NCBI GenBank assembly: GCA_947646735.1
Contig: CANTFK010000898.1
Coordinates: forward strand, 124,001-188,000
Length of the DNA: 64,000 nucleotides
Reading direction: 5' to 3'
Source: Peronospora farinosa
Taxonomy: Eukaryota; Oomycota; Peronosporomycetes; Peronosporales; Peronosporaceae
Both the position numbers and the translations under genes were made by a program. This document shows positions 21,559 to 33,700 of the stretch, in pieces; the first letter of the stretch is position 1; every line of letters starts with the position of its first letter. The notes under the pieces were generated by a model that did not search any database, was not told the DNA's origin, and saw only the letters and a program-made list of their open reading frames with translations.

Positions 21559-22962
21559 ACTACCGGACTCTTTCAACAACTCAACTACGTGATTTTTACA
21601 ATGTCGAGTTAGTACAGAGTACCTGTATTGCACCGGCTCCAAACTTATCTCTACCTTTACAAGTCGCAGTTGTTTTCGTTTACACGCGGGATTGAAATCT
21701 TTGAATCCGTATTCGTTTGCGAGGATTCTTTTATGCAACACGCGAATTTTTCAAGCTTTGTCTATGCCTCGCATGCTGAGGTCCCAGCCGAATGTTCCAC
21801 GCCCGGCTGCTTATCCTCCACATGATAGTACTTCAGACAAATGGATCGTCCTACATGTTGTGAATGTTTATTTTTCCACTTCGTACATAGTCTGACAAAG
21901 TATCGCTTGATAGCAGAGAAAAGGGTCGCCTCGCATGGGTGTCCGCATAGAGCACTACAAAGGCAGCCCGATCTTTACAGGACCTGTACCAGAGAGTCCC
22001 AGTTAACTCGATCGGTCATCTTAGTGAAATCAAGACAAGGCCTTTACGCTGTCATTAAAGTCCTAGATTGAACCGAACGTGATGATGAAGAGACTTTCTT
22101 CTGGTAAGACAACGTCTTCGACAAAACCGTAACGATATTAGCCGAATTGCTCGGGTCTACTCTTATAGATAATTGTCATACAGGAGCGCTTTCACTGCGA
22201 TCGAACACAATTGAAACAATCATACCATATCATAGGCGGAAGATAACCGAAGATGGGCGACTTGTCGTGCGAGCTTTACTGCTCGAGTTTAGCCGCTTGA
22301 GCTTCTATGAAACCGCATGTTCTTCGTTCAGTAGAGTCTTGGAGGCAGCTTCTGCGCCGTAAAAGATTGCATTCATGTCGTCAGTATCAGCTAGGCATGA
22401 GACTCTATCCTAGAACCCATTATATTTTTTGAAATTATGGGAGGAGCGATGATTCCAGTGCTCGAAAAAGTATGTTTCTACCTCGTGCAAAATAAAATGC
22501 TGCGGCCGTCATCAGAAGCGTGCTCGGCTTTTGATAACTGATCTAATAAAGCTGACATCTTTGCGCATTTTGACGGGCATGTGTGAGGTTAGTTGTGCAC
22601 GTATACTACTAGCGAGCGTATCACTCGAGGGCTGAGTCTTATAAGAATGGATGACAAAGCAGCATATACGATTCAGTAACTTTACGCCTGAGGCGTTTCC
22701 AGTATCTTCTTCACTCATAACCGTTTACAAACATCGCACAATGCTCGATTTGCTTCACTGCAATACTAGTCTTTGCTTGCCTACTCCAGTTTTTTTTTAA
22801 TTCAACACTAAAAGCAAACTACACGGTGACGTACTTAAAAAAAGGGCTCTCTTTTCAATCAAATAATGAGTCATGTACTCATTTCTATCATCTTATTTAG
22901 AAATGTTTCTGTCAATGCGATTGGCCATCACGCCTTTGGCTAAAAACGCAAAAGAAAACGAA

Positions 22963-25903
22963 ATGGCCGACGATATTTCGACATGGGATGCTACAGGCGT
23001 CGTAGCTCGTGCAAAAGCGATGATTCACTCTAGTAACGTGCGTGTCTTATTCTCCCCTTTATCTCTTCTACAATTCTGCGTTTTTTTCAGCTTTCAAGTC
23101 ACTCTGTAGCCGATACAATTGTCCTGAAAGTACATTATTCCGTCAACCCCTCTAACTTTATACGTTTTTCTTATCTTCTACTAATTCTCACAGTACGAAA
23201 AAGTATCTGATGCACGTAAGGATGTGGACGACATATTGGCTACTTGGGTTACAATCATTAAGGGACAGAGCGATCCAAAGAATGCTGCTCGAGGCAGCAG
23301 TGTTGTCGTGGCTTTATGGCGTCAGTATGCAGCTCTGGAAATGGAGTTACGACAGTTTAAACAGGCTACAAAGGTTTTTGAAAGAGCTGTGAATTGCCCC
23401 GTGGCAGGCTGCAGTACGGCCTTGTGGCTGCAATATGCAGACTTTTGCATTCAGAGAAACAAATATTCCAATGCCAGGAAGATTTTCATCCGAGCTTTGC
23501 ATACACTCCCGGAACGGGAACAAACGGCCGTGTGGGCGAGATTCTATGGCTTTGTGTGTACCCACGTGGACAATAAGCTGTCTCTATCGATGCTGCAGCA
23601 TCAGGTTATGCCGGATAAGTTTCCGCAGCCAGGGACGACGCTTACCGCAGTTTCTGGTGCAGTACTTCCGCCTCCTTCTTCTACTGCAGTTTCTGCTGTA
23701 ACTTCTGTGACATCTAGTGCTCCGTCGGCTGCATCGACGACTATTCCGAGCACATTACAGCCTCAACAGCCACAGACGGTAGATCTTACAAGCACTGGAA
23801 CTAGTACAGTGTCGCTTGTAGACCCAGTGGTAGCTTTTGTTGACAAAACCGGAGAAGTCACTTCAGTTCCTACGCCAACGCCTTCTCCTCTTGCAGTGGA
23901 AAGTGTAGGTCGCTTAGTGGATCGTGGTGAGGCAGCGAAGCAGGGACCATCAGACCCACTACTTGCTAGTGATGCTAAACGCGCCAAGCAAGATATAGCA
24001 ACTGTACTCGACGCGAGTGCATCAGCTGCGGAGCCTGCAGCATACTTTTTGCACATTCCTATGACGTTGCCGTTTATTCCCAGTTGCCCCCACTTGTTGT
24101 TTGATAGTGTGGCAGATGGTGAGGCTCAGAAGCAGATTGGCAACGAACTTCTGGAGCGCTTATCCGACGTGTTGGGAGATAGTGCTGTATTTGAGGGCGT
24201 GCGCGATTTGCAAAACAACCAGCGCACTCGCGACAGGGAGATGCTGTACCGTTGGCAGGAGGTTATTGGTATGCAGATGAAGGAAGGCAGCGAGCTGTTT
24301 GCCCGCCACGTAGCATTGGAAATGCAGCACGGGTTTTCAGATCCTCGTGGGCTCATCGTACTCAAGACGCAGCACCTGGAGCAGCGCCGCGAGTTTTCGA
24401 GCCGCTGTCAGATGTCCCAGCAGCAATTTATTGAGATTTGTTCCATGGACCGCGCCAATGCTCTTAAGGCACAGCAGATTTCGCTTGAGAACATGAAGAT
24501 ACCGGAAGTGTCGGTGACCACAGATTTGGAGATTATTAACCTGCAGGTACACTGAATTTAGCCGTTTAGACGTGGAATTTTTGTGTGCGATGGCTTGCTG
24601 TGGAGCGATGTTGACTAACTGATTTGTGTTTGTATTGATGAACTTTGCTCGCTGGTGTTTTGGTGCTATATTCTAGCGCGCAATTGTAAGTTTGATACTG
24701 GAAGCCGAGAAGCTGTGGCGTGACGAGAATCAGCGGGTGTCTACTGAAGCAATCGCTGCTAACAAGAAGGATTCTCAGGCATCTTCTTCATCTCCTAGCC
24801 ACCCTCCTGTGCGGCAAAGACGAGGCAGCCAAGACTCTACTACTTCAAGCCACTCTACTGCACGTAGTTCTAGTGTGGGTGGTAGTTTTCGCAGTAGTGG
24901 GAATGGTCGGCAAGACCAACGTGGATCTCGTAGTTGGGGAGGCAGTGGGAATAACCGTCGCCGAGATCGTGATCCGCGTGGCGGACGGGGCCGATCGAAT
25001 AAGTGGGACATTCAGCCACAGCAATCTGGCCCTCCTGCTGCCACTGCTGCTCCTCCGCAACAGCGTTCACGTTACGATTACCCTGGACAACACGCTATGC
25101 CTAGAGCACAGGAACAGCAGCAGCTGCCAATATATGATCACGGGCAGCAGCGGATGCAGGCACCTCCGCAACCGCAGCAACCGTATGGAGCACCAAATGC
25201 GCCACTCTTTGGTAAGTATGGAGGTCAACAGGGCTCCATGCAGGAGCAGTATGATTACGCGCAGCCTTCAGGCGCTTACTTTCCCGGGCCGCAAGATGGT
25301 CATCCTAGAGATGGCGATCGATTCGTAGGACAAGGAGGCCCTTCTAGAGGTGGTCCTGCAGGTAGCGGCTGGCCCCAGCAGCCTCAACACCAGCCATTCC
25401 ATCAGATGCCGCAGCAGTCTATGGGAGGCCCTCCCGCTGGTGGAGAAGACTTTGGACCTCCATTTGATCCTTCGCTGTCGCGATATGGAGCAGGCCTAGG
25501 ACCTGGTGCAGTTCCAGTAGATGGTTCTGGTCCCGCCCCGTATGGTGCTGCGGGTCTGCGCAGAGGTGGCATGCCTCCCGACGCTCCGCATTATCAGCAA
25601 CTACCCCATCAGCAGCAGACGCCTTATCATCATCAGCCACCGCAACAGCAGCCTTTGCGTCACGATAATTACTCTGCATATCCGCACGAACAGTATGGAC
25701 CACCCCAAGGCGAGTTCCAGCATCGTGACGGGAGTAGGCCAATGGAAAATTATGGCGCTGCGCAGCAGCAGCCACCACCGCAGGAGATGATGCAGCGTCA
25801 CCAACCGCAGCAACGTTACCAGGCGGATCACTTGCTTCCGTCAGCTGCACCTGGTGGTGTGAGCAACCGTCGTAATCGACGTGGTGGACGTTATCGTCGG
25901 TGA
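22963..25903 (+). CDS. HAT-repeat protein with RGG and Gln/Pro-rich tail
   Basis: Three exons are inferred: 22963-23037, 23194-24546 and 24677-25903, with GT-AG introns in phase 0, giving about 884 residues. The N-terminal half has half-a-TPR (HAT) repeats: VVALWRQYAALEMELRQF, STALWLQYADFCIQRNKYSN and AVWARFYGFV. HAT repeats occur in RNA-processing factors such as CstF-77, Prp6 and Prp39. A Ser/Thr/Pro linker follows, then a helical segment (ARHVALEMQHGFSDPRGLIV), then a Ser-rich and Arg/Gly region (RRRDRDPRGGRGRSNKWDI) and a long Gln/Pro/Gly tail ending RRNRRGGRYRR. I infer a nuclear RNA-binding or RNP scaffold protein but cannot name the family. It converges on the PDAT gene with about 245 bp between stops. 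Confidence 0.82.
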
Positions 25904-26148
25904 TTGTTTTTCTTGCTTGAGAATGAGATCGCATCAATCCTGTTGGGAATTGCACACTAGTTAAGCTGAGAGTTAAGGCAAGCGAAGACACCTGCACTTC
26001 TTCTACTATCTGCAGATTTTTTGTAGGAATCGCAAGTTCAGATCACTTTCCCAACGCATTGGTGATGCCCGTATCTAGGTTAGTATGCGACGATCATGAA
26101 GAAAATATGAGTCAAACACAATAAAGACTTTGCATAACGGCTTTGATA

Positions 26149-28239
26149 CTACAGCTCTCCGACGCGTTCAGCAATTTCCATGATGTTGGACGTGACCTTA
26201 TGTGGCACGCGGTCATAAGCACGAGCGGCCACAAGCAGCACGTCACGGAGAAGTGCATGGTTGCCCATGATATCAACATGGTCAGCCGTCTCAGGTCCGC
26301 CACGGGCATCAAACAACATTGACACGGGATTGTGACTGTACTCACGTACACGGACGTCAACTCCTCCAGGGTTATACTTCTGGGTCTGCCAGCCACTTGC
26401 ACACATGAGTCCCAAAGAGATAAGAGGCACAGTGCCATCTCCGTCACTGTATCGTATACCATCCTTGACGTAAGGCAGGTCATGAATCTCGGTGTTGAAC
26501 ACGTAGGGAGCCACACGCTTACCGTTCACAGTCACGTTAACATCTTGTGGCGGGTTTCCTCCGTAGGTGTATCCTCGTTCTACAGGCTTGCCCACACCAT
26601 AAAAGCAGAACACTTTCAAGCTCGGTGCCTTTGGCAAAGTAGTTTCCAACGGGTTTGCCCAGTATTTTGACTGGTCGTATTCGGGAAGTGACGGGTCTTC
26701 GGCAATTCCAGTACTAAACCACGAGCTGAAGGTGTCGAGGTACGGGTCTAATGTGCCAAGCAACTCATGCACATCTCCGGCAGTGATGTTCTCGTGCGTG
26801 GCATTAACGAAGCGAATGATCTGCCCATGTGAACCAAAGCGCTTAACATGTTCCTTCACTTTCTTTGAGTCCACCGTCGAGTTCTTTCCAGTCAACAACG
26901 GCGAAGCTGCAACCACATCATCAGGTGCCGAGTCGGCAGTGCCCCAGATGCGATTCCCACCAATGGGTAGCATCGTGAAGACACTCGACCACGACCGTGC
27001 TAATTGCGTACGCGCCGACACACTAAAAAAGTAACCGAGAAACTTGGACAATCCGCCCAACTCTGCCGTATCCTTCATCTCTCCCGACATCAACGCACTA
27101 ATCGTCTTCACTGTACCCAAGGTCGGTCCAGCAATATTCACAAATGCTTCAACATTATTTTCCACCCACTGGTCTCCCCCCTTGCCGCCATTATCACTCT
27201 CTACCCATTTCAAAAAGTACAAAAAGACTTGTTGGGCATACGAGTGCGTAACCAGCATTACTTTGCGTCCTCCTGACGACAAACGAGCCATTTCAATCGT
27301 ATATTTAAGTTTGGTGAAATATCCATCCCGTTTTTCCAACAAATGTGGCATGAGTCTCCAATCGTACGCCGCCATGTACAAGTGATTGCTATCATATCCA
27401 ATCTCGGCCAGATTTTCCACCATTTTGCCCCAGACCCAGTACCCACCAATTAAAAAATCGGCTGCTTCAAGACCTTTTGCTGCACGCAGCTTGATCCCAT
27501 CTGGATCCATTCCAGACGAGCGGTTGAGCATCATATGCTCCAACCAGCATTTCTGGTTCATCATAAATTGTTGCAACATCCTGGATGTACCCCACATTCG
27601 TTGTCGAAAGTAAGCTTTGCTACATTCACTTCCATTCCAGATTTCCAGTCCTGTCGACGTAAAACCAGGCAGCAAAATGACCGGCGAGTCCGCCGTGATA
27701 TTTTCTTCTTGGTACATTTGTAACCCTGGACGTTTTTCCACTGCTCCAAGAAGAGTCGGACGGTGTTCAAAAGCCGCTAAAAGCTCGTCTCGGACGTTTA
27801 CGGACCAATTAAAAGTATCAAACATGCCTCGAACTCGAAGCAAAGAATCTTCAGTAATTAAAGGGGTTTCAAGGTAATAACTTTGAAAACTAATGACAGC
27901 AACGACACCAATAATGACACCTGCTAATATCGAATAAATGCGTTTCTTCATTAAATGAGCAGCAGCTTGAGCGTGCCAACTGTTGGTATGATTCAGAGAT
28001 CGATCATTTTCTTGAAATGGTTTTATCGCTTGGAAATTCTCGTCTTTCGTGGGTGCTAACGATTTGTCCGTGGCTTTTAATGCATTTGTAGAGGATGATA
28101 AAACTAGATGGGATGTACGGTGTCGTATAGTTGAAGAAGAGTCATTTATCGTCATATTAAAATTGGAAGAAGACGTGAGGAATACAATAACAATTGAGGA
28201 ATGAGAAGGGAGTGGATACGTTTTTTCTTTTTGGGACAT
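26149..28239 (-). CDS. phospholipid:diacylglycerol acyltransferase-like (LCAT family)
   Basis: The single-exon product has 696 residues from the ATG at 28239; an ATG at 28155 is an alternative. A Ser-rich cytosolic N-terminus leads to one membrane segment (about residues 100-122, YSILAGVIIGVVAVISF), as in yeast Lro1 and plant PDAT. The lid and substrate region SPVILLPGFTSTGLEIWNG and RMWGTSRMLQQF follow. The nucleophile motif is VTHSYAQQV (Ser about residue 333), with DWRLMPHLLEKRDGY before it. The catalytic His is probably in DHVDIMGNHALLRD near the C-terminus. PDATs make triacylglycerol by moving an acyl chain from phospholipid to diacylglycerol in the ER. HSY in place of HSM is a change next to the nucleophile, so the exact substrate is inferred. 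Confidence 0.9.
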   Translation of the reverse strand: MSQKEKTYPLPSHSSIVIVFLTSSSNFNMTINDSSSTIRHRTSHLVLSSSTNALKATDKSLAPTKDENFQAIKPFQENDRSLNHTNSWHAQAAAHLMKKRIYSILAGVIIGVVAVISFQSYYLETPLITEDSLLRVRGMFDTFNWSVNVRDELLAAFEHRPTLLGAVEKRPGLQMYQEENITADSPVILLPGFTSTGLEIWNGSECSKAYFRQRMWGTSRMLQQFMMNQKCWLEHMMLNRSSGMDPDGIKLRAAKGLEAADFLIGGYWVWGKMVENLAEIGYDSNHLYMAAYDWRLMPHLLEKRDGYFTKLKYTIEMARLSSGGRKVMLVTHSYAQQVFLYFLKWVESDNGGKGGDQWVENNVEAFVNIAGPTLGTVKTISALMSGEMKDTAELGGLSKFLGYFFSVSARTQLARSWSSVFTMLPIGGNRIWGTADSAPDDVVAASPLLTGKNSTVDSKKVKEHVKRFGSHGQIIRFVNATHENITAGDVHELLGTLDPYLDTFSSWFSTGIAEDPSLPEYDQSKYWANPLETTLPKAPSLKVFCFYGVGKPVERGYTYGGNPPQDVNVTVNGKRVAPYVFNTEIHDLPYVKDGIRYSDGDGTVPLISLGLMCASGWQTQKYNPGGVDVRVREYSHNPVSMLFDARGGPETADHVDIMGNHALLRDVLLVAARAYDRVPHKVTSNIMEIAERVGEL

Positions 28240-28466
28240 GGAAAATGTATGAAAAATCAAGACTGGGTTTTTTACTACAGTAATTAGTCGACGAAAAAAA
28301 CCCCAGCGTTTTTTTACGAACGCAATAGTACTCTTTTTTGTTTGTTTTTACGCTCTTTTTGGGACGCAAAATTGTGATTAGTAAAGACGGTCAAATGATT
28401 CACAAAGTCTCTACGTTCAGTCGCAATAGCTCTGCAAAATGTCACGGGGAATGTGGCTACCTGGTC
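28240..28466. other. short intergenic region
   Basis: This lies between the start of the PDAT-like gene and the stop of the HSP60 gene, both on the minus strand. It contains T- and A-rich runs. No gene is seen. Confidence 0.5.
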
Positions 28467-30200
28467 TTACATCATGCCACCCATACCACCCATACCGCCC
28501 ATGCCACCCATGCCGCCCATCGGGGGAGCTGCGCCAGCCTCTTCCGGCAGGTCAGCGATAAGAGCCTCAGCAGTCATCATAAGCGACGCGACGCTCGAAG
28601 CGTCCACAAGTCCCGTGCGCACCACCTTGGTCGGGTCAATGATACCGGCGTCCACCAGGTTCACGTACTCACCGGTCTGGGCATTAAAGCCGAGCTCGGG
28701 CAAGTCGTTCTCTAGCAATTTGCCTACAACGACGGCACCTTCGTGGCCGGCGTTCTTGGCGATCTGCGTAGCTGGGGCACGGCAAGCGCGCTCAATAATC
28801 TCCACACCCACCTTCTGGTCCAAGTTGGCGCATGAATCATACAGTGAAGTGAGCGAACGTGACGCCCACAGAAGAGCAGCACCACCACCAGGCACAATGC
28901 CTTCCGCTACAGCGGCACGAGTGGCGTTCAGTGCATCCACGACACGGTCCTTCTTTTCCCCGACCTCGACCTCACTAGCACCACCAACCTTGATAACAGC
29001 AACACCACCACTCAGCTTCGCCAGACGTTCCTGCAACTTTTCCTTCTCATAGTCCGATGTCGTGTTCTCAATCGAGTCACGCAGCAAATTGCCACGTTCC
29101 TCGACAGCATCAGCTGAGCCTGCACCATCAAGCATCAACGTGTCATCCTTGGTAATAGTCACCTTCTTGGCACTACCAAGCATCTCAGGAGTAGCAGTCT
29201 CCAGACGATGACCAAGATCTTCCGAGATAACAGTAGCACCAGTAAGTACAGCCATGTCCTGTAGACTGGCTTTGCGGTTATCACCAAAGCCAGGGGCCTT
29301 GACAGCACACACTTTGACACCACCACGGATCTTATTGATCACAAGAGCAGCCAGTGCTTCACTTTCAACATCTTCGGCAATAATAAGCAGTGGACGTTGC
29401 TGCTTTACAACTGTTTCCAACATGGGAATAATCGACTGAAGACTTGATATTTTCTTTTCCACTAAAAGAATGTATGGGTTTTCCATTTCACAGGATTGCG
29501 TCTTATTGTCCGTGACAAAATAAGGCGAAATAAACCCCCGATCAAATTTCATGCCTTCCACAACTTCCAATTCATTGTACAACGTCTTGCCATCTTGGAC
29601 TGTAATCACCCCTTCTTTCCCCACTCGTTCCATTGCATCACTAATAAGAGACCCAATTTCCGTTTCGGAATTAGCCGAAATCGTTGCCACTTGAGCAACT
29701 TTTTCCTTGTCTTGCACATCCATGGACAGTTTTTGTAGTCCGTCAACGACGTGGTCCACAGCCATTTGAATCCCACGACGTAAGTCCGTTGGGTTCATTC
29801 CAGCAGCTACAGACTTGCAACCTTCACTAAAAATGGCACGAGTAAGGACTGTAGCTGTTGTTGTGCCATCACCTGCTGCATCATTTGTACTGCTTGCAAC
29901 AGAACGGACAAGCTGTGCCCCCATGTTTTCAAACTTGTCAGCAAAGTCGACACTACGAGCGACAGTAACACCGTCTTTTGTAATCTTAGGAGCCCCATAA
30001 GACTGATCAATGACTACGTTACGACCTTTTGGACCAAGTGTCACTTGAACAGCATTGGCCAATTGATCAGCACCTTTTAGCATTGCAGCACGTCCTTCCA
30101 CACCAAAACGAATGTCTTTACCGGATGAAAAGAGACGACGAGTTGTCATAGGTGACAATCGAGAAGCTTTCTTCACAGCAACAGCAAGAGTTGGGTTCAT
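28467..30200 (-). CDS. HSP60: mitochondrial chaperonin 60 (HSP60/Cpn60)
   Basis: The uninterrupted 577-residue protein has full family length. Residues 1 to about 27 ([26 protein letters not shown]) are a basic, Ser/Thr-rich mitochondrial presequence. The mature part begins [20 protein letters not shown], as in group I chaperonins. The ATP-binding segments [13 protein letters not shown] and [11 protein letters not shown] are intact, as are the late motif [11 protein letters not shown] and the C-terminal Gly-Gly-Met tail. It folds imported proteins in the matrix with a Cpn10 partner. It is a conserved host gene and marks this as a genuine gene island. Confidence 0.98.
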   Translation of the reverse strand: MNPTLAVAVKKASRLSPMTTRRLFSSGKDIRFGVEGRAAMLKGADQLANAVQVTLGPKGRNVVIDQSYGAPKITKDGVTVARSVDFADKFENMGAQLVRSVASSTNDAAGDGTTTATVLTRAIFSEGCKSVAAGMNPTDLRRGIQMAVDHVVDGLQKLSMDVQDKEKVAQVATISANSETEIGSLISDAMERVGKEGVITVQDGKTLYNELEVVEGMKFDRGFISPYFVTDNKTQSCEMENPYILLVEKKISSLQSIIPMLETVVKQQRPLLIIAEDVESEALAALVINKIRGGVKVCAVKAPGFGDNRKASLQDMAVLTGATVISEDLGHRLETATPEMLGSAKKVTITKDDTLMLDGAGSADAVEERGNLLRDSIENTTSDYEKEKLQERLAKLSGGVAVIKVGGASEVEVGEKKDRVVDALNATRAAVAEGIVPGGGAALLWASRSLTSLYDSCANLDQKVGVEIIERACRAPATQIAKNAGHEGAVVVGKLLENDLPELGFNAQTGEYVNLVDAGIIDPTKVVRTGLVDASSVASLMMTAEALIADLPEEAGAAPPMGGMGGMGGMGGMGGMM

Positions 30201-30748
30201 GATTGATTATGAGGATGGAGAGTATATTGAAAAATGACTGGGATTTTGTGGATGGTGGAGCTGCGAGGAGACAATTGAGTGGAAGGTGTGTCCGAAGAAG
30301 TGTCGAAGGCACTAAGAAAATAATGACAACAGACTGTTCTAGAAGATACGATCGATGATCCCTTTGTTTACGAACATTAAGAAATTGAGATTTGAAAAAT
30401 TGTAAAAAAAAATAAGGGGTTAAGTTGCAAGATGAAACGTGTAGCACATTCGACTACCGTTACAATAGAACCTGCCTAAAATAATCCTCCGTAAAATAAT
30501 AACCTCCATAATGTATTTGGATGGCTTGGTCGGCTGGTCAGTACGATACCGACAATATTAAAGGACAATACTGTATGAGTCTATGACTCAACGCCTTTCA
30601 CTACAACTATGTAGCTATCAGCTCTTGCCACTTTCAAGCTTGTTCTCTTCCTTTATATTTGCTCAACTCTCCATGAACAAGCAGAAAAGTACAACTGGCG
30701 GCTTCTTCTGCGCTCAGACGTCCCCCCTACACCACGCACTGCTTGTCG
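30201..30748. other. intergenic region between HSP60 and the coiled-coil gene
   Basis: The promoter of the HSP60 gene (minus strand) should lie at its left end near 30201-30450. I see no further gene. Confidence 0.45.
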
Positions 30749-33700
30749 CTAAAATGCTTGCATCCGGTCCCACAATGAGATGCGACAGCAACGTGTAAAT
30801 ACAAACACAATTACGATTCCGTCGCGACCTGCTCCGTTTCCGTCGCAGACCTGCTTCGTTTCCGTCGTGACCTGCTCCGATTCCGTCGTGATCTGCTCCG
30901 TTTCCGTTAGTGTCGTGTCGTCATCACCCAACACCTTGGCGACTGTCGTCGTAGACAAATTTGTTGTCTCTGTGCCGGATTTCTCGCTCAGCATACTTAC
31001 TGATGTCACACTGGGGACGTCCGACTCGAACGAAGCGTCGTGATTAGCCCCAGCCACATCGTTATTTTCGCTGAGCACTACCAGCTTGTGAATCGACATT
31101 CGAGCATCGCCCACGCTCTTTGCAGAAGAATCAGTTTCACCCATAGATGACGCTGCTACATCCGTGTCAGTCTCAATTGGTGCAGCTGCAACGGCACTGC
31201 TGCTCAAACTTAGACTACCGAGCATGTCGGCAGAAGTCTCGGTCGAGGCGCCAGCTGCACTGCTGGATAACTCCAGGCCGCCGAATATATTGGTAGAAGC
31301 GTCCGTCGACGCGTGCTCTGATGAGGCAGCGCCAACTGAGCTACTGGACAAATTCAAGCCGCTAAACATGTCAGCAGAGTTTTCGTTGGAGACAGCAGTA
31401 GGCTCCGTTCGGGCACCTGCTCCTACGTTGACGGCACTTGAGCTCAGATGCAGTCCGCTAAACATGCTTCCATTGCCGACTGAAGTAGACGCACTTAAGT
31501 CCACGATTTCGGTAGCAGGTACATCAGGGTCTTCCTTGCTCTCTTCTGTATCCTTCCCAGGTGAAGCAAAAGAGGCCGTGTCAACCTGAAAGCTGCCACT
31601 CATATGCAGAGCTTCAAACAAGGATCCCGATGCTGATGGCGTAACCAGACTGGCGCTATTTTTTAGCATCTCAGACTTGCCAAAGAAAGAATCATTCATC
31701 TCGGAGGACGTAGGGGAAACAATTTCAAATTTTGCGATAGCCGCAACTTCTTCGTGTTCATGAGCTTCATCCTCCATTTTAAGGTCCGGATCCGTTGTCG
31801 GGACCTCCATTAAGCTCTGAGATATGACGTCTGGACCGCTACTCATCGGTAGCCTCTTAAAAAGAGATCCACTCGTCGTTGACTCAACAAATGCCTCCTG
31901 AGGCGAGCTTAGCGAACCACCGCTTACCGCAGCCTCGATAGAAATGAAGTTTTTAGTTTCAGAGTCCGGTCCTTCAAACATGGTAGGCGCCGTCACACCA
32001 CTACTTTCGACAGAAAGGTCATCTTGAGCACGAATAGGCTTCTCCTTTTCTTGCAATGGCTGCAGTTCCTCATCGTAGCTTGTGGCGGTATCATAGCCCT
32101 TGTTTGTCTGTTCTACAGGCATCACAACACCCAGCTGAATTCTTTTTCTCAAGGACTGCGTCAGCTCATTATGTCTTCGCCCTACATTCACAGGACTAAC
32201 CATTTCTTCGTGAGCGTACTCCTCATCAGCTTCAGCTTCTTCCTCAGCAAAGTACTCGCTGCTATTTGATTCTTCCACAGCATCCTCCGAGGACTCATTC
32301 TCACGCACATCATCGAAAGCTTCCTGTGGCATCGAAGCTTCGATTGTCTGTTGTCGCTGCTTCAAGGTTTCAATCCTCTCGTCGATCCTAGCGGCCAACT
32401 CGTACTCCTCACTGTCCGTTGCCTTTTCAATCTGAGACTCGAGCTCGAGTAGTTGTGCAGTAATCTCCTCTAAAACGGAACTACTATCCTCAGTAGCATC
32501 AATGTCAACATTCGATCCTTCCATGTCAGTCGTCTTTCCAGCCAAACTAGAGCGCGAAAGTGACACATCCTCCCTGCTTTCCTTCTCGTCATCAATTGAT
32601 TCATCGTCATCATCATCATCCTCGTCTTCTTCATCCTCAATGGGACCGACTACGTCATACTTCTTTTCAAGTGTCCCAACTTGAAGAATACACGCATCGT
32701 ACTCGGCCTGGACCAAAAGTATTGCAGATGACCGAAAATTGATGCCACCATTTGCAGCGTCTCCCTCACTCTTGCATTTCTTAATCTTCCGCAAAGCTGT
32801 TCGCAAATGCTTTGCCTCTTTCCACAACTCTTGCAATGTAGCTAGGTCCAGGTGCTTTTCCATCTCCTTTAACTCCTTCTTCTTCTCCTTAAACTCCACA
32901 TCACGCTTATGGATACGCTCCTCCAAGTCTTGGAGTTCCAATTCGACTACTTCTACCATCTCCTCAGCTGTTGAGCGATCCTTTTCCAGTGCTTTAATAT
33001 CCTTGGAAATGCGAGCTGCTTCCTTAAAGTTACGCTGCGCAGCAGCTGTCTTCTTTTCCTGCTCCAAACGGGGAATCATTGCTTCTGCCGACGCAATGGC
33101 ATTCCGATGAATCGACAGAGATTTCTCAAGCTCTTCATGCTGCTTGCTCAGCATCGTAAAGCTTTGTTCAGCAACCGCCGTGGCATCGTTGAGCGAACTA
33201 AGCTCCGCTGTTTGTTGCTTTTTGCGAATCAGGGACTGCTCGCGGCGTGTCTCTTGCGCTTCTAACACGTTCGCCAGCAGCGACGCAGCACGCATTTCCT
33301 TCTTTACAGCGCCGATACGCTTGCCGATAATTGAAATGTCTTCCACATATCGTTTCAGTTTGTCTTCAAACTCATGGCGCTGCTGCTCAAGATGCTTGCC
33401 GTCTGATTCTACTTCAGCCTTAGTTTTTTTAATTCCGTCCTCGCGATCAGCAATGCGCTTTAGCTGGCGAGAATACCGTTTGCGAACAGTGTTAATATCA
33501 CGTTGAGCAGTGTCGATTGACGTCTGGATTTTTCGAATCCGATCCTGCTTTTCCTTTAATCTACGCTCGAGCTCGCGGACTTCTTCTTCTACAGCCTGCT
33601 TTTCCTCAATCAATTGCGCCTGAACAGCAAACTCAGAGCTGCATTGACCCTCAATAGTTGCCTCAATTTCCGACTTTTCAGAAATGACATTTTCCAGGCT

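Larger units (their letters stand above)
20531..22962. other. 2.4-kb intergenic region with fold-back sequences
   Basis: No ORF here is convincing; the open frames are short and lack recognisable motifs. The region holds two strong inverted repeats (21147-21208 and 21506-21558), listed separately. Confidence 0.55.
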
